The notes: generated by a model not told the origin, from the sequence alone. 64,000 bases of DNA from Thioalkalivibrio paradoxus ARh 1 (GCF_000227685.2 NZ_CP007029.1:3012501-3076500); one strand, 5' to 3'. Counted from the stretch's first letter, positions 50,823 to 59,996 are shown. Program-made: numbers and translations.

Positions 50823-52661
50823 CTACTGTTCACGGATGGCCTCCGCGGGATCGATTCGAGTGGCCCGCCAGGCGGCGGCCAGCGACGACAATACGGCAAG
50901 GAGCAGGGTCGCGGCCACCGCTGCCAGCAGGTACCCCGGCGGCAACGTACAGAACTTCTCGCCGGGGGCGAGATCGGCCGCAAACGCGCGGTTGATCGCC
51001 ACCGCAAGCCCCAGATAGCTGGCCATGCCCGCCGCCAGGCCCAGCCCCGCGATGATCACGCCCTGCGCTACCGGGAAAAAGAACACGTGGCGGCGCGCGA
51101 GTCCGACCAGACGCAGCACCCCGAGATCGCGGCGGCGGCGCTCTACCGCCGCATACAGGCTCGCGACCAATACCGCGACGCCGCCGCTGACCCCGAGCAG
51201 CGCAATCAGCCAGAACAGCCGGCCAAGTCCCGCGTCGAGCACCTGGATGCGCTGGATCGCGTCGACCTCGGCGATCACCTCGATGCCCTGGTCGGTCAGC
51301 CGGCGATACAGCTCGGGAACGTCGTCGATACCCCGCGCGTACATCCGGAACCCGCGATAGCCGCCGCGCTGCATCAAGAAACGCTCCTGGTCCGGATCGT
51401 ACTCGAGCGCCCGCTGCTGCGCGGTGCGCAGCACGCCGAGCAGCTCCGCCGGCACCAGCGGCCGTTCCAGCGGGCTGGCACCGACGATCCGCAGCGGGAA
51501 TGCCAGCGGCGCAACCCCCTCCGCAGTCACTTCCACCCGAGCGTCGCGACCGAGATCCGCGAGCGCCGTCGTCAGCTGCCCATCCGCGGCGACGCGCCCG
51601 GTGAAACGGCCCCACGGCAGTGCCGGCAGACCGAGCCGCTCGGCGTCGGCCCGATCCAGTGACACCCCGACCGGGTGCAGCTCGGTGGTGCCGGCTGTCA
51701 GCCGAACATCCTGCACATACGGCAGCAGCACGCGGTCGCGGCCGCGCAGCTTCTGTTCCACCGCCCGTATGCCGGACAGGGTCACCGTGCCCCCCGGCGT
51801 GAACAGGTCGTACCCCTGCCACTCCCCGGGCGGGGACCAGCCAAGGCGCTGCGCCAGCCCGTCCGTGTCGAGTTCGCCGATACGCGCGAAGCCGGTGTTG
51901 ATGATCAGTCCGGTGCGTTCGATCGGCGGCAGCGGCTCCGGGAGCAGCAGCACCACGCCGTCGAAACTCAGGAACGGATCCGGGCTGTCGCCGGGCCAGC
52001 CGCGCGCCGGTGCCCCGTAGCCTTCCTTGTAGGCTTCCACATCCAGCACGAACGGCAGCGGCGCATAGATCCGCGCCAGCGAACCGGCCCGCGGGGGCAG
52101 CACCGCGGCCACCGTGAGCGCAGCTTCCGCCGCTTCGCCGCGGCCGCCGCGTGCACGGGTGACCCGGCCGGTGATCTCCGCGCCTGCGGACACACCAAGC
52201 CGGTGTGCGGCCTCCGCGGTCAATACCACCTCGCCGTCCCGCGGAACGGGCGCATCGTTCTCGAGCAGCAGCGGATCGCCGGGGGCAGTGGGTACCAGGT
52301 CGTAAAGCGCGCGCTCGCGTTCGCGCTCCGGGTGTGGCACCTGTAGCACCGACGACAGCGGCAACACGGTCGGCGTCAGGAATCCGACGCCGGGCCAGCG
52401 GCCGGCATCGACGAACCACTGGGGGGAATACTCCCGGGTCTGCGCCGGGCGCAGCTCCCGGAACACGGGGTCCTCGACCAGTCGCTCGCGCAGCGTTTCG
52501 ATGGTGCCGTGCTTCAGCCCGAGCAATACCAGCAGCGGCGCGATCACCGCGGCGAGCGCGATCACCAGGCACAAGGTCAGGATCCACTCGTGCCGCAGGT
52601 TCGCCGCGGCGAGCGACGGGATCAGGCGCAACGGCCGGGGGTGCGCAACGGGATGAGGCAT
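50823..52661 (-). CDS. ABC permease, FtsX/MacB-LolC type (TagS-like)
   Basis: 612 aa. One membrane helix near the N-terminus (LTLCLVIALAAVIAPLLVLL, about 29-48), a ~430-residue periplasmic domain, then three C-terminal helices (about 485-600) with the FtsX-type segment RRRRDLGVLRLVGLARRHVF and end DPAEAIREQ. This is the topology of mechanotransmission or lipoprotein-sorting transporters rather than substrate channels. It is three bases after the ATPase gene. In the Pseudomonas cluster the matching pair is TagT/TagS. Confidence 0.88.
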   Translation of the reverse strand: MPHPVAHPRPLRLIPSLAAANLRHEWILTLCLVIALAAVIAPLLVLLGLKHGTIETLRERLVEDPVFRELRPAQTREYSPQWFVDAGRWPGVGFLTPTVLPLSSVLQVPHPERERERALYDLVPTAPGDPLLLENDAPVPRDGEVVLTAEAAHRLGVSAGAEITGRVTRARGGRGEAAEAALTVAAVLPPRAGSLARIYAPLPFVLDVEAYKEGYGAPARGWPGDSPDPFLSFDGVVLLLPEPLPPIERTGLIINTGFARIGELDTDGLAQRLGWSPPGEWQGYDLFTPGGTVTLSGIRAVEQKLRGRDRVLLPYVQDVRLTAGTTELHPVGVSLDRADAERLGLPALPWGRFTGRVAADGQLTTALADLGRDARVEVTAEGVAPLAFPLRIVGASPLERPLVPAELLGVLRTAQQRALEYDPDQERFLMQRGGYRGFRMYARGIDDVPELYRRLTDQGIEVIAEVDAIQRIQVLDAGLGRLFWLIALLGVSGGVAVLVASLYAAVERRRRDLGVLRLVGLARRHVFFFPVAQGVIIAGLGLAAGMASYLGLAVAINRAFAADLAPGEKFCTLPPGYLLAAVAATLLLAVLSSLAAAWRATRIDPAEAIREQ

Positions 52662-52664
52662 CGT

Positions 52665-53414
52665 TCAGGCGGCCTCTAAGCATTGCGAGCGCGTTTCCTG
52701 TTCGGAAACCTGCTCCATCCGGAAGCCGTAGGTCCGGTCGGCATGAGCCCCGATCAGCTCCACGTCGTGGGTGACCACGACCACCGCGACGCCGCGCTCG
52801 CGCGCAAGCGCCTGAAGGTCGGTGAAGATCGCCACAGCGCGCGCCTTGTCGACCGCCGCGGTCGGCTCGTCGGCCAGCACCAGCCGGGGCCCGTGCAACA
52901 ATGCGCGCAGAATCGCAACGCGCTGGCGCTGGCCGATCGACAGCGCGTCCGGCATCCGCCGCAAGCAGCCGTCCAGGCCCAGGCGCCGGGCCAGTTCGGC
53001 CGCCGCGCGGTCGGGGCTCGGCAGGCCCTTGACCCGCGCCGGCAACGCGATGTTGTCGGCAACGCTCAGGAACGGCAGCAGGCCGCCGGTCTGCAACACA
53101 TAGCCCAGGGAGTCGCGGCGCAATGCCGCGAGCCGGGTCTCCGCACCGGAGGCCCACAGCGCGCGCACGTCGGTCGCCGGCGTCTCCGGATCGAACTGCA
53201 TTTCGAAGCGTTCGACCCGGGTCGGTTCCATCACCAGCGCGAGCATGTCCAGCAGCGTGCTCTTGCCGCAGCCGCTGTCGCCCACCACCGCCACCAGTTC
53301 CCCGGGGCCGACGTGCAGTGCCGGAACGGCGAGTTCGAACACGCTCTCGCCCTGTGCCCGGCGCTTGACCGCCCCCTGCATCAGCGCCAGGGGCGGCTGT
53401 GCTGCGGAACGCAC
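52665..53414 (-). CDS. ABC ATPase of the TagT/LolD/MacB class
   Basis: 249 aa from a GTG at 53414; a Met at 53381 is the alternative. Walker A GDSGCGKST, Q-loop LQTGG, signature SIGQRQR (a variant of LSGGQ), Walker B LVLADEP, D-loop AAVDKA and switch VVTHD. The length and Q-loop sequence fit the LolD/MacB/FtsE class that partners FtsX-type permeases. It sits 11 bases after the VWA gene and three before its permease. It likely powers a conformational signal or lipoprotein transfer at the inner membrane. Confidence 0.9.
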   Translation of the reverse strand: MRSAAQPPLALMQGAVKRRAQGESVFELAVPALHVGPGELVAVVGDSGCGKSTLLDMLALVMEPTRVERFEMQFDPETPATDVRALWASGAETRLAALRRDSLGYVLQTGGLLPFLSVADNIALPARVKGLPSPDRAAAELARRLGLDGCLRRMPDALSIGQRQRVAILRALLHGPRLVLADEPTAAVDKARAVAIFTDLQALARERGVAVVVVTHDVELIGAHADRTYGFRMEQVSEQETRSQCLEAA

Positions 53415-53425
53415 CTCGCCCCCGG

Positions 53426-55531
53426 TCAGGGGAGGTAGTCCAGATGCAGCGGGTAGACCATGTCGCGATCGGGGTCGGCATCGTTCATCCGGAACCAGGC
53501 GTCGACCTGTTCGTTGATCGCCCGGTACTGTTCCAGCTTCGCCAGAATGCTCCATTCGAGCTGCGAACGCTGCTCGGTGGTCATGCTCGCGAACATCTCG
53601 TCGTTCAGCGACAGAATGTCGCTGCGATACGGCAGGCTCTGAATGAACGCCGGCAACAGACCGGCGTCGGCCAGATCGCGGGCCTGGCCGAGATCTTCCG
53701 GGCGCTTCATCGCCTGCCCGGACACGCTCTGCAAGGCCTCGAAGAACTGGGCCTGCGTGACTTCGGCGCGCATCAGCGCCTGGACCACCTGGTCGAGCGC
53801 CTGCGCCAGGCTGCTCAGCTGCTCGCGGGTCACCAGCACGCGGACATCGAGCGCACGGTCGACGGGATGGACGAGATCGCGGTCGAGCACCCAGGCGACG
53901 ATATCCTTCGGGGGATTCGCGGAACGCCCCAGGTACTCGACCAGCGCCGCCTCCCAGAGCCGGTCTACCGTCGTCAGGGTTTCCAGCGGCGGCAGTTCCT
54001 CGTCGGCCACCGGCTCGTGTTCGCCGGCGGTCGTCGCCAGCCTTTCGATCAGTCCGTTCGCCACGCTGTCGATCAGCCCGTAGAAGGCCCGATCGTCGAA
54101 GGCGTCGACGCTGTCGTAGGCCGATTCGTCACGCGAGCCCCGGATACGCGCGAGATGACGGAACTGGGGCTCGGCGATCGGGTGATCCTCGGTCGCGCGG
54201 GGGTCGAGCAGGTGGATTGCGTGCAGATGGACCTGAGCATCGTCCAGCTCCCGGCGCAGGTCGATCTCGTCCTTTCCGGTGATGTTCTGCGGGTGTCCCT
54301 TCGGGTGCGAGCTCGCGTCGCCGATCAGGATCATGAAGCGCAGCGCGCCGTCGCGCCACTGCGACTGCAGGGCCGTGTCGACACCGGCAAAGACTTCCTC
54401 GGCATAATCCAGGCTGCCGACTTCGGTCGCGCGGACTTCGTCCTCGAGCAGTTCGGCCAGCGTCGCACTGTCGACGAGTTCGGGCGTCCAGTTCCGGGTG
54501 TCGTACTCGAGCTGCGGGATCACTTCGATCGAATCGCGGAAGGTCACCAGGCCGAAACGCACCCGGTCGTCGGTCATTCTTCGGAACCGGGCAGCGGTGC
54601 TCGCAACCGCGTCGCGGGTCATGTCGATGAACGGCTGCATGCTGCGCGTGGTGTCGATCACGAACACGATGTCGGCCTGCAGGTCCGAGCGCCGCTCGGC
54701 GGCACCGTCGACCCGCGCGACCCGGGCCTGCTCGCGGTACTCGGCCGCATCCAGGGTATCGGCACCGCGGGCACCGGGAACCGCCGCCGCGATCTGCAGC
54801 AGGCGGGCGTCATCGCCGTCGATCTGGGTCTGCTCCCACTCCAGGATCGGCAGCACATAGAACTGCCGGGTGATGTCGACGAAACGCTGCGGTTCCATGC
54901 TGACGACTTGTTCCGGCACGTCGCCGTCGTCGATCGCACTGTACAGCGTGCGAGCGCGCCCGGCCATGTCGAAGTCGTCGACCAGCCCGGCCAGATCCCG
55001 GTAGTCGCGGAACATCAGCACCGGGTTGCGGCCCTCGATCGGCCCGCCCGGGTGGGTATAGGACACCAGCAGCGCCTGCCGCCACTCCAGCACGTCGCGC
55101 GCCTGCATCCAGCCATCGGCTTCGGCGCGCGTGCGCCCGACCCGATACCAACCGGCCGGATCGGCTGCATCGCTCAGATCCAGGTCCTGCCGTTCAAACA
55201 CGTACATCGGGTGAAACGACGGGACGTTCGCGATGCGGATGCCGGCGGGATCGGCGTTGCGGTCTGCATACACATGCGAGAACGGCCGGGGCAGCACCCG
55301 CAACGGCAACTGCGTCGCCTCCTCGATGCAGACCTGCCCCTCCGCACACAGGATCGGGTCCTCGGGCGCCGCAGGCTCATGGCCATGGGTGCCCTCGAGC
55401 GCCGACAATCCCGGAGACGGCGGCGCATGGCCAGCGGTGCCTTCCAGCTGATCCAGCAGTGACTGCCCCGAAGCGACCATGGGCAGTGCGGCCAGCGCTG
55501 CCGCCAACCCGAGTCCGATCCACCTGTTCAT
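53426..55531 (-). CDS. Secreted von Willebrand A protein, kinase-less PpkA-like
   Basis: 701 aa. Signal peptide (WIGLGLAAALAALPMVASG), a linker, an SH3-like region (about 60-230: LPLRVLPRPFSHVYADRN, GWYRVGRTRAEADGWMQARD), VWA domain (about 285-480) with a metal site DTTRS (D-x-T-x-S variant) and IGDASSHPKG, and a helical C-terminus. The region before and including the VWA domain resembles, from memory, the periplasmic half of the T6SS kinase PpkA; no Ser/Thr kinase domain or membrane helix is present. First gene of the operon with tagT/S/R-like genes in the same order. Start at 55531 is set by the signal peptide. Confidence 0.82.
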   Translation of the reverse strand: MNRWIGLGLAAALAALPMVASGQSLLDQLEGTAGHAPPSPGLSALEGTHGHEPAAPEDPILCAEGQVCIEEATQLPLRVLPRPFSHVYADRNADPAGIRIANVPSFHPMYVFERQDLDLSDAADPAGWYRVGRTRAEADGWMQARDVLEWRQALLVSYTHPGGPIEGRNPVLMFRDYRDLAGLVDDFDMAGRARTLYSAIDDGDVPEQVVSMEPQRFVDITRQFYVLPILEWEQTQIDGDDARLLQIAAAVPGARGADTLDAAEYREQARVARVDGAAERRSDLQADIVFVIDTTRSMQPFIDMTRDAVASTAARFRRMTDDRVRFGLVTFRDSIEVIPQLEYDTRNWTPELVDSATLAELLEDEVRATEVGSLDYAEEVFAGVDTALQSQWRDGALRFMILIGDASSHPKGHPQNITGKDEIDLRRELDDAQVHLHAIHLLDPRATEDHPIAEPQFRHLARIRGSRDESAYDSVDAFDDRAFYGLIDSVANGLIERLATTAGEHEPVADEELPPLETLTTVDRLWEAALVEYLGRSANPPKDIVAWVLDRDLVHPVDRALDVRVLVTREQLSSLAQALDQVVQALMRAEVTQAQFFEALQSVSGQAMKRPEDLGQARDLADAGLLPAFIQSLPYRSDILSLNDEMFASMTTEQRSQLEWSILAKLEQYRAINEQVDAWFRMNDADPDRDMVYPLHLDYLP

Positions 55532-55630
55532 CGTGCTTTCCCCCTGGCGACTGTGACGTTTCCCAATGTCCGGAACGGTCCGGCGACGATCATGGCAGCG
55601 CCCGCCTTGCGGTCGGCCCGGCGCACCCTC

Positions 55631-55690
55631 CCGATGCCATCGGCAGATCCCGCACTGCCTGGCAGTATACCCCCACCCCGTATGGTTCAA
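55631..55690. promoter_or_regulatory. Twin palindromes and candidate promoter of the VWA operon
   Basis: Two perfect 13-base palindromes, CCGATGCCATCGG (55631-55643) and ACTGCCTGGCAGT (55654-55666), lie 23 bases centre to centre. The second overlaps a minus-strand TATACT (55669-55664); TTGAAC (55690-55685) upstream of it is 15 bases away, slightly short for a -35. They may be operators between the VWA operon and the divergent zinc-ribbon gene. A 10-base direct repeat CCGTATGGTT recurs at 55678 and 55756. Confidence 0.4.
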
Positions 55691-55794
55691 TAGCGCCCCG
55701 GCCGCATTCGGAACGCGGCGACCGGGAGCCGGTGCAGCCATGCGGCGACGTGCTACCGTATGGTTAGGGGTTGCTTGGTCGAGGAGGCGAGGAA

Positions 55795-56331
55795 ATGAAC
55801 GAGAACGACAGCCTGCAGGACGACCGCCTGGAACAGGCGTACGGCCGGATGCTGCAGAAGGTGTCCGAGGATCTGGAGGCGTTGTCCGACCGCAGTAGCG
55901 TGGCGCTGAACGATTTGCTGGAACACGCCCGCAAGGAAGTGGTGGATGCCGAACACCTGACCGCCGACGAGGCGGACAAGGTCACCGAGTTCGTGCGCCG
56001 CGATCTGCACGACCTGGGCGCATTCCTGGACTCGGGCACGCAGGACTGGCGCGACTGGCTGCGGATCGACCTGGCGCTGATCGAGGCCAGCTTGCTCAAT
56101 GCGCTGAATACGGTCGCCGACCGCACCAAGGTCGAACTGGCGCAACTGGCCACGCGGGCCTACCGCGTCGGCGAATGGCACACGGGCGAGGTCACCGGGC
56201 CCGGCGAACTCACCTGCCTGTCCTGCGGCGGCACCGTGCACCTGTCCCGGGTGGGCAAGATTCCGCCCTGCCCACACTGCCGGCACACCCGCTTCCACCG
56301 CCGAGGGCCGGCACCCGAGGGATCGGAATAA
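55795..56331 (+). CDS. Zinc-ribbon protein, DUF1451 family
   Basis: 178 aa. Helical N-terminal two thirds and a C-terminal zinc ribbon: CLSCGG (C-x2-C) and CPHCRHTRF (C-x2-C), about residues 142-166, preceded by GEWHTGEVTGPGELTC, the DUF1451 pattern. Function unknown. GAGGAGGCGAGG directly ahead fixes the ATG at 55795. It converges with lnt and diverges from the VWA operon. Confidence 0.85.
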   Translation: MNENDSLQDDRLEQAYGRMLQKVSEDLEALSDRSSVALNDLLEHARKEVVDAEHLTADEADKVTEFVRRDLHDLGAFLDSGTQDWRDWLRIDLALIEASLLNALNTVADRTKVELAQLATRAYRVGEWHTGEVTGPGELTCLSCGGTVHLSRVGKIPPCPHCRHTRFHRRGPAPEGSE

Positions 56332-56340
56332 TCGAACCGC

Positions 56341-57879
56341 TCAGCGTCCCGAGCGGCGCCGCGCCCAGCCGGCCGGCAGCACCAGCAGCAGAGCGGCCAG
56401 CAGCGCGGGCCAGGCGCCGAAACGGGCGGCAGGCGTATGGCCCTGCCGGGGCTGGATCTCGCCGGTCAGCACCTCGCGGGTAAACAGCCCGGCGCGGGCG
56501 GTGACCCGGCCGTCCGCGTCGATCAGGGCGGACACCCCGGTGTTGGTCGCGCGAATCATCGGCCTGCCCATTTCCAGCGCGCGCACCCGGGCGATCTGCA
56601 GGTGCTGGTACGGAGCGAGGGTGTCGCCGAACCAGGCGTCGTTGCTGACGTTCAGCAGAAAGCCTGCGTCCGGCAGCGCGGTGCGGATGCGCCGGGCGTA
56701 CGCGGCCTCGTAGCAGACCGACAGCCCGGCGACCTGGCCGGCCATCGCGACCCGCCCGGAACCGGTACCGGGCGTCAGGTCGGACATCGGGATGTCGAGC
56801 AGCCGGTCGAGCCAGGCGATCCGGTCGCGAAACGGCAGGAACTCGCCAAACGGCACCAGCTGGCGCTTGTCGTAGGTCGCCCCGCTCGGCAGGTGGCGGA
56901 TGCTGTTGTACATCGCGCGTCGCGCCGGGTCGTAATCGAAGATACCGGTGACCAGTTCCGTGCCCTGGGCCTCCAGCTCCAGCGACAATGCCTCGAGCGG
57001 CTCGTACACCTCGAAGTAGAACGCCGGGATCGCGGTCTCGGGCCAGACCAGCAGGTCGGTGCCGCTGGCCTCGCGGCTCAGACCGGAATACAGCGACAGC
57101 GCGTATTCGACGCCGTCGTCGGCCCATTTGCGCGACTGCTCGATGTTGCCCTGCACGATCGCGACGCGCAGCGCGGACGGCGTGGGCTGGACGGCGTTCC
57201 AGTGCGCGGCACCTACGGAGGCCAGCAGCAGCAGCGCCAGCAGCACCAGCCCCGCGACGAAGCGCCGTGCACTCAGCAGCACCAGCGCGACCGCGGACAG
57301 CACCACCACCAGGCCGGCGCCGAATTCGCCCGCGACCGGAAGCCAGCCGCGGGCCGCAGTGTCGAGCAGCGTGTGCCCGACCAGCAGCCAGGGGAAACCG
57401 GACAGGAGCCAGCCGCGCAGTGCTTCCAGCAGTACGAAGCCGCCGGCGAGCGCGAGCAGCCAGGGAAGCAGCTGCACAGCGCCGAACCAGCGTGCCGCGG
57501 CCCAGGCGAGCAGCGCCGGGTAGACCGCCAGAAACAACACGAACCCCGCGGTGATCAGCGTCGCGACCAGCAGCGGCGCCTCGCCGAAGATCAGCAGGCT
57601 GTTGAAAATCCAGCTCGCGCCGGCGCCGAACAGACCCAGCCCGAAGGCATACCCGTGGCGCAGCGCCTGTCGCGGGCCCGCCCCGCGCAGCAGCGCGAAC
57701 CAAAGCGCGAGCGCCAGGGGTGCCAGCAGGTAGAGGTCGAACGGGGCGAAGGCCAACACCAGCGTGGCGCCGGCCAGCAGCGACAGCAGCGTGGCCGGCC
57801 AACCGGTGACCGGGTGCGCCCCGAGCCGCAGCAGCGGGCCGAGAGACGATGCGGATTCGGGGTGCGCCGGGACAGCCAT
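56341..57879 (-). CDS. lnt: Apolipoprotein N-acyltransferase
   Basis: 512 aa. Six to seven membrane helices in the first ~215 residues, then the nitrilase-type periplasmic domain with the catalytic triad Glu (VWPETAIPAFYF), Lys (YDKRQLVPFGEFLPFRD) and Cys (GLSVCYEAAY), and a final helix. It adds the third acyl chain to lipoproteins, so it is needed to mature BamD, LptE and the lipoproteins of the VWA operon. The start at 57879 is the first Met giving normal length. It follows corC after 109 bases. Confidence 0.94.
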   Translation of the reverse strand: MAVPAHPESASSLGPLLRLGAHPVTGWPATLLSLLAGATLVLAFAPFDLYLLAPLALALWFALLRGAGPRQALRHGYAFGLGLFGAGASWIFNSLLIFGEAPLLVATLITAGFVLFLAVYPALLAWAAARWFGAVQLLPWLLALAGGFVLLEALRGWLLSGFPWLLVGHTLLDTAARGWLPVAGEFGAGLVVVLSAVALVLLSARRFVAGLVLLALLLLASVGAAHWNAVQPTPSALRVAIVQGNIEQSRKWADDGVEYALSLYSGLSREASGTDLLVWPETAIPAFYFEVYEPLEALSLELEAQGTELVTGIFDYDPARRAMYNSIRHLPSGATYDKRQLVPFGEFLPFRDRIAWLDRLLDIPMSDLTPGTGSGRVAMAGQVAGLSVCYEAAYARRIRTALPDAGFLLNVSNDAWFGDTLAPYQHLQIARVRALEMGRPMIRATNTGVSALIDADGRVTARAGLFTREVLTGEIQPRQGHTPAARFGAWPALLAALLLVLPAGWARRRSGR

Positions 57880-57988
57880 GCGCTGCAGTGTATTCGCCCC
57901 GGTGTCCGCGTGCACGGCCCGGGCCCACCGCAGGGCTGTCGGTTGCTCGCCCCTGCCGCGCTTTCCCCCGATGGAACGCGCCGTTCGG

Positions 57989-58864
57989 TCAGCCGGGCGC
58001 AGCGCCGCCCGCGTCGGACCCGGCGATGCGCCGCATCTCGACCAGATGCAGCCGGCGGTTATCGGCCCGCAGCACACGGAACTGCATGCCGTCGATCCGC
58101 ACGCTCTCTCCGCGGCGCGGGACATGGCCGAACCGGGACAGCAGCAGGCCGCCGACGGTGTCGAAGTCTTCCTCGCTATAGGCGGTCTGGAAATAGCTGT
58201 TGAATTCCTCGATCGGGGTCAGCGCCTTGATGGTGTAGCGTTCGCCCGGGTGCTGCATGATCTGCGTCAGGTAGTCGTCGACATCGTGCTCATCCTCGAT
58301 CTCGCCGACGATCTGCTCGAGCACGTCCTCGATCGTGACCAGGCCCGCGACCCCGCCGTATTCGTCGACGACGATCGCCATGTGGTTCCGGCTCAGGCGG
58401 AACTCCTTCAGCAGCACGTTCAGGCGCTTGCTCTCGGGTACGAATACCGCCGGGCGCAGGATTTCCTGCATGTCGAACGCTTCCTCGCCGGCACCGGCGA
58501 AAAAGCGCAGCAAGTCCTTCGCCAGCAGGATGCCGGCGACCTCGTCCCGGCTGTCGGCGACCACCGGCAGGCGCGAATGCGCGGAGGCGACGACCTCCGG
58601 CAGGATCTCGCCGAGCGCCGCGTCGCGGCGCACCACGTCCATCTGCGCGCGGGGCACCATGATCTCGCGCACCTGCATCTCGGCCACGTGCAACACGCCC
58701 TCGAGCATCGCCAGCGCCTCGGGGTCGATCAACTCGCGTGCATGCGCCGCACGCAGCAATTCCAGCAACTGCTCGCGATTGCGCGGCTCGCTGGACAACA
58801 TCGATCCGAGGCGGTCGAGCAGACCGCGCAGCGGGGGACTGTCGGAGCGGGTGGAGTCGGGCAT
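57989..58864 (-). CDS. corC: CBS-domain protein CorC/YbeX
   Basis: 291 aa. IMVPRAQMDVV opens the CBS pair (about 65-185, with SAHSRLPVV, GILLAKDLLRFF, VPESKRLNVLLKEF, MAIVVDEYGGVAGLVT) and a CorC_HlyC transporter-associated domain ends the protein (DTVGGLLLSRFGHVPRRGE). Linked to magnesium/cobalt efflux and ribosome homeostasis. It is normally adjacent to ybeY; here 667 bases with tandem repeats lie between. Confidence 0.93.
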   Translation of the reverse strand: MPDSTRSDSPPLRGLLDRLGSMLSSEPRNREQLLELLRAAHARELIDPEALAMLEGVLHVAEMQVREIMVPRAQMDVVRRDAALGEILPEVVASAHSRLPVVADSRDEVAGILLAKDLLRFFAGAGEEAFDMQEILRPAVFVPESKRLNVLLKEFRLSRNHMAIVVDEYGGVAGLVTIEDVLEQIVGEIEDEHDVDDYLTQIMQHPGERYTIKALTPIEEFNSYFQTAYSEEDFDTVGGLLLSRFGHVPRRGESVRIDGMQFRVLRADNRRLHLVEMRRIAGSDAGGAAPG

Positions 58865-59050
58865 CAGCAGCACCGCCGCGGTGAGCGCGACCCGGCAGAT
58901 GGCGCGGAAGCGGAATTCGGCAGGGCGGCCAGAGATGCGGCGCGGCCGGCGCCTGGGCGCCGCAGGCCGGAGCCGGCAATCGGCAGCGCCGGGCACGCAA
59001 CGGTACGCATCGTTGGCGAAAAAGAACCCGCGTCGCGCCCCGGGTGTCCC

Positions 59051-59163
59051 GTAGGGCGGAAAAGCGCAGCGTCATCCGCCGCTCGGCGTTCGCGCCTCCC
59101 CGGCGCCTGCGGCGACCGCGGCGCCGGCTGGCGGATGACGGCCTTCGGCCTTTTCCGCCCTAC
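59051..59163. repeat. REP/BIME-like element, copy D
   Basis: 113 bp, ends GTAGGGCGG/CCGCCCTAC, left hairpin with GCGCAGCG, right hairpin with GGCC-TTC-GGCC. The right flank GCCTACGCCTCTTTCATCAT and on to CGGGGGTGGC is repeated exactly after copy E, and in reverse before copy B. Confidence 0.85.
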
Positions 59164-59252
59164 GCCTACGCCTCTTTCATCATCGGGGGTGGCCACATAG
59201 GGAATGAAAATTAGCGTGAAAGGCACAGCCTGTCTCGTGTGCCTGGCGACCC

Positions 59253-59364
59253 GTAGGGCGGAAAAGCGCAGCGTCATCCGCCACATGGCGTCCGTGCTGC
59301 CCGGGGCCAGCGGCCACCCTGGCGCCAGCTGGCGGATGACGGCCTTCGGCCTTTTCCGCCCTAC
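59253..59364. repeat. REP/BIME-like element, copy E
   Basis: 112 bp, directly repeated 202 bases after copy D and nearly identical in both end hairpins; the central ~45 bases differ. Same right flank as copy D. Confidence 0.85.
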
Positions 59365-59531
59365 GCCTACGCCTCTTTCATCATCGGGGGTGGCTACCCG
59401 CGCGATGACAGTGACCTCCCATGGCGGCATCGGCTCCGGAGGGAGCGTCGCGGCGGCGCGACCCAGCGCCGGCGGTTTCGGCAATTCCGCTCGCCGCCTG
59501 CAGCCCGGCCCGCCCATGCCCGGCGCGTCGT

Positions 59532-59996
59532 TCACGAGGGCTCCGCATAGGGGTCCGGATAGCCCAGACCGGCCAGGATTTCGCGTTCGATCGCTTCCAT
59601 CGCCTCGGCGTCGGCCGCACGCTCGTGCTCCATGCCCTGCAGGTGCAGCATGCCGTGCACGACCATGTGCGCGAAATGGGCCACCAGCGACTTGCGCTGT
59701 TCCTGCGCCTCCTCGGCCAGCACCGGCGCGCACAACACGATGTCGCCGAGGTAGGTTGGATCCTCTGCGGCCGGCACCGGGACCCCAGCCGGCGCCGGAA
59801 ACGACAGGACATTGGTGGCGCGCGCCCGGCCGCGGAACGCCTGGTTGAGCGCCCGGCCCTCGTCCGCGTCCACCAGCCGCAACGTGACCTGTGCCCGCCC
59901 GTTGCCGCGCCAGGCAGCGCGGGCCGCTCGGTGCAACGTCGCGGGCGCGGGCCAGCCGGCACGGCCCAGCGCGTACTGCGCCTGCACCTCAAGCAT
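59532..59996 (-). CDS. ybeY: Endoribonuclease YbeY
   Basis: 154 aa. The zinc-binding signature H-x3-H-x5-H is exact: HMVVHGMLHLQGMEH (about 115-129). The arginine-containing substrate region (LNQAFRGRARATNVLSFP) precedes it. It matures 16S rRNA 3' ends and takes part in ribosome quality control. The start overlaps the phoH stop by eight bases. Confidence 0.93.
   Translation of the reverse strand: MLEVQAQYALGRAGWPAPATLHRAARAAWRGNGRAQVTLRLVDADEGRALNQAFRGRARATNVLSFPAPAGVPVPAAEDPTYLGDIVLCAPVLAEEAQEQRKSLVAHFAHMVVHGMLHLQGMEHERAADAEAMEAIEREILAGLGYPDPYAEPS

Larger units (their letters stand above)
58865..59531. other. Repeat-filled gap between ybeY and corC
   Basis: 667 bases without a supported gene in an operon that is usually compact. 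It holds two direct copies of the 113-bp element (listed separately) with their shared flank, the ~185 bases before corC, and ~140 GC-rich bases after ybeY. Reading frames here are antisense to the repeats and differ in every frame. Confidence 0.6.

Noticed and set aside
44202-55531. A complete type VI secretion locus
   Set aside because: No tssB/C, hcp, vgrG, clpV, tssM or ppkA kinase domain is present in the window; ClpB at 18370 has the ordinary ClpB layout and gene context.
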